From: Pseudocitrobacter vendiensis
GTDB taxonomy: Bacteria; Pseudomonadota; Gammaproteobacteria; Enterobacterales; Enterobacteriaceae
Assembly (NCBI RefSeq): GCF_943590815.1
Contig: NZ_CALSBS010000029.1
Coordinates: 1-50,912, forward strand
Reading direction: 5' to 3'
Length of the DNA stretch: 50,912 nucleotides
Notes under the pieces: generated by a model
What the model was told of the DNA's origin: nothing
Database searches by the model: none
Seen by the model: the letters and a program-made list of their open reading frames with translations, nothing else
Part shown: piece by piece, positions 28,745-38,500 of the stretch
Position numbering within the stretch: the first letter of the stretch is position 1
Layout: each line of letters opens with the position of its first letter
Position numbers and translations under genes: made by a program

Positions 28745-29529
28745 ATAAAACTTCCCCCGCCAATGTACCTTCCTGAATCACAACAGTTAATTCGCCCCCT
28801 TCAAAGAATATATTCTTCTCAGCAACTTCTCTGTTCTGATTAATTCATAACGTAATTTCATAATATATTTTATATTGTTAAATCTCTTAACCATCAATAA
28901 AAAATAATCCCGCTCAGGCATCAATTACGCGCGCGATCACGGATATATCATATTTTCCACTCAGGAATTTCATCAAATTAATAATGAAAAAGCCCTGGAA
29001 TATGAATTCAGACATTTCCTAAAACCAGCTTTTTGTCGGTTTTTTTGCACCAGTTTCCGGTGACTTACCTAAAATCACAAACTGTCACTCTGCGGCAGAG
29101 AAAATATAAAAACATACAAATTCATGGTGTTAAAAAATGGTCAACCTGCTTTTCATGCCAAAAACCACACGAACTAAAGCGCTATTAACCTTTCATAAAA
29201 TGCTGGTTTAACTGATAGTTAGCAAGCTTTCGGTTTATCCATCGTTTGCGAATTATCTTATATCTGGCTATATCAACATCAGTACCTCAACATTTAAAAG
29301 ACCCTTTAGAGCAAGGAATTAAATTTCATATAGAAATTATTTAATTATTCGCCTGTTCATATTTTAAGAATATTCCTAATCACTATTTCGATAGTGAGCG
29401 CTACCGCTTTGTCTTTATTTCTGGCGAGTTGAATATCACTACAAATATGCCGGCGTGAAAGTCCTGAGCTGCTGAATAACCGAATATCGCCATTGCGATC
29501 AACCTGTTCACCTCGAATGGAGTGACACC
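28745..29529 (+). promoter_or_regulatory. AT-rich leader region of the adhesin gene
   Basis: About 785 bp without a supportable gene, clearly richer in A and T than the flanking genes (runs such as TTAATTCATAACGTAATTTCATAATATATTTTATATTG). It probably holds the bapA promoter(s) and regulator sites; such regions in the family are commonly bound by H-NS. One notable element is the 18-bp palindrome TCACTAT-TTCG-ATAGTGA at 29380-29397. I could not name a promoter with confidence. GAATGGAGTG lies just before the bapA start. Confidence 0.6.
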
Positions 29530-32500
29530 ATGCGTTCTGTATCGATTATTTCAAAAATGACTACCGTCGCCACCACGGCTGAAACCGACAGTGTGACATT
29601 GACCGCCCCATCGATTGTTAAAATTAAGGTCGATCGCGCCGATATTGCTTCGATGCAGCGTACCAATCAGGATTTGGTTATCACCCTGAAAGACGGTGAA
29701 ACCGTGACGGTAAAAAACTTCTACGTCACCTCAGATTTAGGGCAGAGCCAGCTTGTCCTGGAAGATGCCAACGGCGCGTTGTGGTGGGTGCAGGATACGG
29801 ATGGCGCATTCCACTTCCAGCAAATCAGCAGCATTGATGAACTGCTGGTTGCCGGAGAAAGCGGCAACGAAAGCGGTGGAGCCGCCTGGGCGTGGATTCT
29901 GGGCGGGGCTGCGGCGGCTGCAGGGATTGGCATCGCCGCATCCAACAGTAACGGCAGTGGCAGTCATCATCATGATGATGGCGGCAATGGCGGAACCGAC
30001 CCGGGCAATCCGCAACCGCCCGTTGATACCACCCCGCCCGATGCGCCAACGAATCTTGCGATTTCCCCGGACGGCAAAACGGTCACCGGCAACGCCGAAC
30101 CGGGCAGCACCATTATCATTCGCGATCCAAACGGTAACATCATCGGTACCGGCAAAACCGGTGATGACGGCAAGTTCACCGTGGGCCTGGATAAGCCGCA
30201 GTCTAACGGTGAACACCTGACGGTTGAGGCGAAAGATCCGTCGAATAACACCGGGCCATCCACCCCAATCACCGCGCCGGATACCACACCGCCCAATGCG
30301 CCAACCGACGTTGCCGTTTCAAACGATGGTAAAACCGTCACCGGGAATGCCGAGCCCGGTAGCACCGTCACCATCCGCGACCCCAATGGCAACGTTATTG
30401 GCACTGGCACCGCCGGCAGTGATGGGAAATTTACCGTTGACCTGAACAAACCGCAGACCAACGGCGAGCATCTTACGGCGGAAGCGAAAGATCCCGCCGG
30501 AAATACCAGCCCCACCACCAGCGTCACCGCGCACGATACCACCGCACCGGGCGCACCGAGTGACCTGAACATAAACGCCGAAGGTACGACGCTTACCGGG
30601 AAAGCGGAAGCCGGAAGCACAGTAAAAATCACCGACAGCGAAGGCAATGTGCTGGGGACCGGGAAAGCCGACAGTAACGGCAACTTCACGATAACCCTGA
30701 CCTCGCCGCAAACCGATGGCGAGCGTCTCTCAGTAACAGCAACCGATGCCGCAGGTAACCAAAGTTCGCCGTCGAATATCACCGCCCCCAACGTGATTGA
30801 AGAACCCGTTAACCTGCTGCGCAGCGTGGTTGATGACGTGGGTTCCATCACCGGTGCGCTCACTTCGGGGCAGAGTACCGATGATTCACGGCCGACCTTC
30901 AGCGGACGCGGTACAGCCGGAACCACCATCAATATTTTCGATAACGGTGTAAAAATCGGCTCCGTTCAGGTCGGCAGCGACGGCAACTGGAGCTACACCC
31001 CAACAACGCCGCTGAAGGATGGCAACCATTCCATCGTGGCGACGGGCGCGTCTGCGCCGGATAGCGCCGTAACCGGATTTGGGTTTACCGTCGATACCAT
31101 CAAGCCTGCCGCCCCAACCGATCTGGTCACCGCTGCCGATGGCGCATCCATTAGCGGCAAAGCGGAAGCGGGAAGTACAGTCGTCATTAAAGATGCCGAT
31201 GGAACGATTATCGGTACGGGTACCGCAGGCAGCAACGGCAGCTTTACGATTAAGCTCAGCCCCGCGCAAATCACCGGCGAACAACTTAGCGCCACAGCGG
31301 CAGACAAAGCGGGTAATGTCAGTGACCCGGCAACCGCGCTTTCGCCAGATAAAACCGCGCCGAACGCCCCCGCTATCGCTGAAGTTCTGGACGATCATCC
31401 GACCATTACCGGCAAAATCACCAGTGGTCAATCGACTGATGACACCACGCCGACTTTCCGGGGCAGCGCGGAGCCCAACAGCACCATCACTATTTATGGC
31501 AATAATACCGTTCTTGGCACCGTCAAGGCGGATGAGTCGGGCAACTGGAGTTTCACGCCTTCTACGCCGTTAACGGATGGCAACTGGGTCATCAATACCA
31601 CAGCAAAAGATGCCGCAGGCAACATCAGCGGCAAATCACCTGATTTCATCCTCAAAGTGGATACCACGCCGCCCGACGCCCCGACATACTCTTCGGTTAC
31701 GGGCAATGACGTCAACGTCGCGAACGGTGGGATCACTAACGACTCGACGCCGACGATTAGCGGACGAGCGGAAGCCGGAAGCACGGTGACCTTGTGGGCG
31801 ACGCTCAATGGCGAACGCATTGAACTCGGCACCGTGAAGGCCGATGCACAGGGTAACTGGACTCTGACAGTGAGTACGCCGCTGACCGATGGCGTCTACA
31901 CATTGACGGCCACTGCAACCGATAGCGCAGGCAACGTGAGCCTCGAAGCCGGGCAACAAACCTTCACCGTCGATTTAAGCGCACCCGATGCGCCAACAGG
32001 GTTAATCATTTCTGAGGATGGCAGCACAGTAACCGGCAGCGCAGAAGCCAACAGCACCGTCACCATCAAAGATGCGAACGGGAATATTCTCGGTTCAGAT
32101 ACCGCAGATGGCGATGGCAATTTCAGCATCACACTGACGCCTGTGCAGGATAACAATCAGATTCTTTCCGTCACCGCCACCGACAGCGCCGGTAATACCA
32201 GTCCGCCGAGCGGCATTCAGGCCCCTGACCTGATTGCACCGGATGCACCCGATAACTTGCTGGTTTCCGAGGACGGAACAAAAGTGACCGGTACGGCAGA
32301 GCCTGGCAGCACCGTCGCTATTACTGATGCTGGCGGCAACCCGTTGGGCAACGCCACCGCAGGCAGCGATGGTAAATTCGAAGTAGTACTGACTACCCCG
32401 CAAAAAAATGGCGAGCAACTGACGGCAATCGCCACGGATAACGCCGGGAACGACAGTGATAGCGCGACGGTCGATGCGCCAGACATCACTGCACCGTCGA

Positions 32501-35500
32501 TTCCCGTCTTCGGCAATGTTATTGATGATGTGCCGGAAGGCGAAGGCGCACTCACCAGCGGGAATACCACGAACGATCCGCGTCCGACCTTCAGCGGCGA
32601 AACGGAAGCGAACGCGACGATCACCATTTACGACAATGGCGTCAAAATTGGCGAAGCCGTGGCTGACGATCAGGGCGTGTGGACCTTCACGCCAGAAAGC
32701 GATCTGAGCCCCGGTAGCCATACCTTCACCCTGACATCCACCGATGAAAGCGGCAACACCAGCGATAAATCGGACGCCTTCAACATCATCGTCGATACCG
32801 CCGCACCGACGCTGCCGGTTATCACGCACCTGACGGACGATCAAGACCCGAGCACTGGCTTTGTGAACAACGGACAGTCCACCAACGATGATTTGCCGCA
32901 GATTAACGGCACGGGCGCGGTCGGCTCGACGATCTCTGTTTTCGAAGGCGATAATCTGCTGGGCACTGCTGTTGTCGATACCAACGGCACCTGGACTTTA
33001 CAGCTGACTGAACCTCTGGGAGAAGGCCCGCATAACCTGACCCTGAGCGCAGAAAATGCTGCCGGGAATACGATTGCAAACGACACCCCCTTCACCTTCA
33101 CCGTTGATACTGAGGCACCGGATGCGCCGAGTATTATTCTGGTCACCGACGATGTTGGAACCTATCAGGGAGTACTGAATAGCGGTGACACCACCGATGA
33201 CCGTCGCCCAACTTTCTCCGGCACGGCGGAGCCCAATACGCAGGTCAAAATCTATGATGGACAGACGCTGCTCGGCACGGCAACGGTTGGCAGTAACGGT
33301 GAATGGTCTCTGACGCCGACCCTCCCGCTGGCAGAAGGTGAGCATGATCTGCGTTTTGTTACCGTCGATGGTGCAGGCAACGTTGGGGTGGAAACACCGT
33401 TTAATTTAACGGTCGACACCAGCGCCTCCGTCACCCCGGCGATTACCTCCATTGCCGATGATTTCGGCCTGTATAAAGGTGACCTGGCCAATAATCAGGT
33501 GACCGACGACACCCGGCCGACGCTGAACGGTACCGGGCCAGAAGGGGCAACAATCACCCTCTACGATAATGGCGAAGAGATTGGCACCGCTACGGTAGAA
33601 GGCGGCGTCTGGAACTTTACCCCTGAAACGGCGCTGGAAGGCGGGGAACATATCTTCACCGTGACCTCCACCAATGCCGCGGGTAACGTCAGCCCGGCCT
33701 CCCCACCGTTCACCATCAATATTGACGTTGATGCGCCGACCAAACCGGTGATTGGTGAAGTGACGGACAACGTGGATGAATACACCGGCCCACTGGCCTC
33801 TGGTGATGAGACTAACGATCCTCAGTCGACCTTCAGCGGCACCGGTAACGAAGGCGATACCATCACCCTCTACAATGGCAATACGGTGCTGGGCACAACG
33901 GTTGTGGGCGAAGATGGCCGCTGGAGCCTGACGCCGGATGACGCGTTAACGGAGGGAACCTACCAACTGCATGTGACGGCAACCGATCCGGCAGGTAACG
34001 TCAGCGATCCGTCGGATGAGTTTGAAATCCGGGTCGATCTCTCCGCGCCTGCAGATCCTGTACTGGTCAGCGTGGAAGATAACACCAATACAACTACCGT
34101 TCCGCTAGATAGCGGCGATCGCACCGTGGATTCCACGCCGCTGCTGACCGGCACCGCCGATGGCAATACGTTGATTACCATTCTGGTGGACGGCGTGGCG
34201 GTGGGCACCACCACGTCCGATGTCAACGGCGACTGGACCTTTACGCCGCCAACGGCGCTCACCGATGGGCCCCATACGATTACGCTCACCGCGACAGACG
34301 CCGCGGGTAACACGACCCAACCTGTCGGTAACTTCACATTGACGGTAGATACTACCGGCCCGGATCTGCCGGTAATCGACAGCATTACCGATGATGTTGG
34401 CAGTATTAACAACGAGTTAAAAGGTGGCGGCCTGACGGACGACAATCGCCCTACCTTCACCGGCACCGCCGAAGCGAATGGCGTAGTAATTATTTTCGCC
34501 AACGGCGTTGAGATTGGCCGCGCGGACGTTAACGGCACCGGGCAGTGGACCTTTACGCCGGACGTAGACAATGCGCTCGAAGATGGTGATAACGTCATCA
34601 CCTTCCAGGCCGTCGACGACCTGGGCAATGTCGGGCCTGAATCCGATGGCATTACCCTGCGCGTCGACACCGACGCGCCGGATGCACCAACCAATATTCA
34701 GCTTGGTAACGATGGAGAAACCATTACAGGACAAGCCGAGCCAAACAGTACTGTCACCATTCGCGACGCAGACGGAAACGTAATCGGTACAGCGGATACC
34801 ACCGGACTGGGTTACTTCCAAACCACCCTCTCTCCTGTCCCGGCGAGTGGAAGCCTGATCAGCGTCACCGCTCAGGATGAGGCGGGGAATAACAGTCCAC
34901 CGGCGCAAATTAGCGTCGTGCCGCCGACCGAGCCGGCTGTGCCAATCATCATCAACATTGAAGATAACGTTGGCCCGCAACAAGGTTCGCTCAGTAGTGG
35001 TGACAGCACCGATGACCCGTCTCCGGTGATTACCGGTACTGCCGCGGTGGGTTCAATTGTTTATGTCACCATTGATGGGCAATTGTCAGACCCCATTGAG
35101 ACGGATGAGAATGGCGCATGGACCTATACGCCTAATCCGCCACTGACTGAAGGCCCACATACCCTTTCCGCCCACGCGGAAATCGGCGGTCAATTCAGTG
35201 CGGAATCCTCAGTGATCAATCTGATTGTTGATGTCACCCCACCTGCGGCCGCCACCATCACCAGCATTACTGACGATGTCGGCACCGTCACCGGGCCGAT
35301 ACAGAACGGCGGCGCAACGGATGATACCCAACCAACGCTGCGCGGTACGGCAACGGGCAGCGCCCGTGTCGATATCTATAATGGCGATGATTTAATCGGT
35401 TCTGCCACCGTTAACGCCCAGGGTAACTGGGTGTTCACGCCGGGCACCGCCCTGCAACCGGGTAACTACACCTTTACCGCCGTCGCTGTCGATGCGGCAG

Positions 35501-38500
35501 GTAACGCCGCCGCGGAGTCCAACACTTGGACCGTCACCATTGATACCGCTACACCAACAGCGCCTACGCTGGACACCGTGCTGGATAACGTTGGCACGGT
35601 TACCGGTGAACTTAACAACAATGACCGCACCGACGATACACTGCCAACCCTGAGCGGCACGGCAGCAACGGGATCGGTCATTATCATTTATGATAATAAC
35701 GTCGAAATTGGCCGTACAACCGCAGTAAGTGGCGCATGGAGTTTCACCCCAACGACGCCGCTGGGAGAAGGCAACCACAGCCTGACGCTGACCGCCACCA
35801 ATGGGGCAGGCAACACCAGCGCGCCAAGCGCTCCGTTTGTGCTGGTTGTGGATACCGTCGCGCCAAACCGCCCGGTGCTGACGGGTGTGACCGATGATGA
35901 GGGTCCGGTAACGGGACCTCTGCTGAACAACCAGGCCACCAATGATACCCAGCCCACCTTCAGCGGCACTGCTGAAGCGGGCTCTACGGTGACGATCTTT
36001 GACAATGGCGTCGAGGTAGACACCGTTCTGGTCCCGCCATCCGGAAACTGGACCTGGACGCCGACAGATCCGCTGTCGGAAGGCCCACACGCCATTACGC
36101 TGACCACCACCGATGTCGCCGGGAACAGCAGCACCGCCACCGCACCGTTTACCGTCGTAGTCGATACGGCGGCACCTGATGCGCCATCGGCCATTACCGC
36201 CCAGGACAGCGTTGCCCCGACCACGGGAGCCATCACCGAAGGCCAGCAAACCAATGAGAACCGCCCTGCCCTGAGCGGCACCGTAGAGCCCAATGCTACG
36301 GTACAGATTCTGGACAACGGCAACGTCATCGGCAGCGTGAAAGCCAACGCCTCCGGCAACTGGACATTTACCCCCACCGCCGACCTGGCGGATGGTAATC
36401 ATCAACTCACCGTCACCGCCACCGACAGCGCCGGGAACGTGAGCGCCCCGTCGCCGGCGCTTAACTTCGTCGTCGATACCGCAGGCCCTGCTGCACCGAT
36501 TATCGTTAATGCAACGGACAACGTTGGCAGTATTACCGCCCCACTGGTCAGCGGCAATACTACCGATGACAACACCCCGACGCTGAACGGGACGACGGAA
36601 GCCTTTGCCAGCGTCGCAGTACTCGATAACGGCGTGCAAATTGGCACCGCTATCGCCGACGAAAACGGCAACTGGTCCTTCACGCCGCAGACGGCGTTAG
36701 GCAACGGTAGCCACGCCTTCACCACCATCGCCACCGATCCGGCGGGCAACGTTGGTGTAACATCTCCCGCCTTTACGCTGATTGTCGATACTGCGCCGCC
36801 TGCCGCGCCGGTTATTATTCAGGCCGCGGACAACGTTGGCACCGTTCAGTCGCCGCTGTTGACCAATCAGTCAACCGATGACACCACGCCAACCCTGAGC
36901 GGTACCGGTGAAGCGGGTGCGACCATCACCATTCGCGACAACGGCAATATCATTGGCACCGCCGTGGTGGGCAGCAACAATAGCTGGACCTTTACGCCGA
37001 ATCCGGCGCTGGCGGAAGGCAGCCATATCTTCACTGCCACGGCGACAGACGCCGCAGGCAACACCGGCCCGGCGTCGGGCAACTTTGTGCTGAATGTCGA
37101 CCTTACGCCGCCTGCTGCGCCAGCCATTACCGCAGCGGCGGATGATGTCGGCACGGTAACCGGGCCATTAACCAACGGACAGGTCACTGATGACGCGCGT
37201 CCGACCTTAAGCGGAACCGGTGAAGCAGGTGCGACCATCACCGTCTATGACAACGGCACGCTGCTGGGTACCACTACGGTTGGGACGGGCGGCACCTGGA
37301 CCTTCACGCCGCCGCGGGATTTGACCACTGGCTCACACGATCTCACCGCAACGGCAACCGATCCAGCAGGGAATACCGGAGCCGTCTCTGGCGCGTGGAA
37401 TGTGAAGGTCGATACCACCGCGCCAAACGCGCCGGTTATCTCTACCGTTACGGATAACCAGGGCAGCGTTACGGGGACTGTCGGAATCGGGCAGCCTACC
37501 GATGACACCACACCGACGCTCACCGGTACCGCAGAAGCCAACTCGACCATTAGCATCTTCGATAATGGCGTGGTGATTGGTACCGCTCAGGCCGACGGCG
37601 CGGGCAACTGGAGCTTTACTACGCCGACGCTGACGGAAGGCGCGCATACCATCACCGCCAGAGCGACCGATGTGGCAGGCAATACCAGCGCCGCCTCGAC
37701 GGTCACCACCGTGAATGTCGATCTTACGCCGCCTGCGGCACCGACAGACCTGGTCGTAAATGCTACCGGTACTCAGGTAACGGGCCATGCGGAAGCGGGC
37801 AGCACCGTCACCATTCTGAGTTCCACCGGCACCGTACTGGGCACCGGCGTCGCCGACGGACTTGGCAACTTTACCGCCATCCTGACCCCAAGCCAGACCA
37901 GCGGCCAGACGTTGCAGGCTTACGCAACTGACGTCGCGGGTAACCCTGGCCAACCGGCAAACGTCACCGCGCCGTTCACCGGTTTACCTGCCACGCCAGT
38001 CATCACCACGATTTATGATGACGTCGGCACGATCCAGGGGAACGTGGGGAATAACCAGAGCACAAACGATAGCCGACCGGATATCAGCGGCACCGCGCAG
38101 GCGCGGGCGACCGTTAACATCTACAACAACGGCGTACTGCTGGCGACCGTGGTTGCCAATGATGCTGGTGTATGGAGCTACACGCCAACCACGCCGCTGA
38201 CGGAGGGGCTGCACGCCATCACCGCCACGGCAACCAACCCGAACGGCACCAGTAGCCCGTCGACCGCCATCAACATTACAGTAGATACCCTCGCGCCAGG
38301 TGCGCCAACGGCGACCGTCAGCGCTGATGGCTTTACGGTCAGCGGCACGGCGGAAGCCAACAGCACCGTAAGCGTTACCGTACCGGGCCAGGCGACACCG
38401 CTAACCGTCACAACCGATGCGAACGGCAACTGGACGCTTGGCCTGCCAACACGCTTGATCAACGGCGAGCAGGTATCGGCAATTGCCACCGATGCCGCAG

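Noticed and set aside
35392-36639. Long minus-strand ORFs (up to about 415 codons) antisense to bapA
   Set aside because: They arise from the codon bias of the Ig-like repeats. They repeat with the same period, have no ribosome sites and no recognisable protein features, while the plus-strand frame is intact for 3897 codons.
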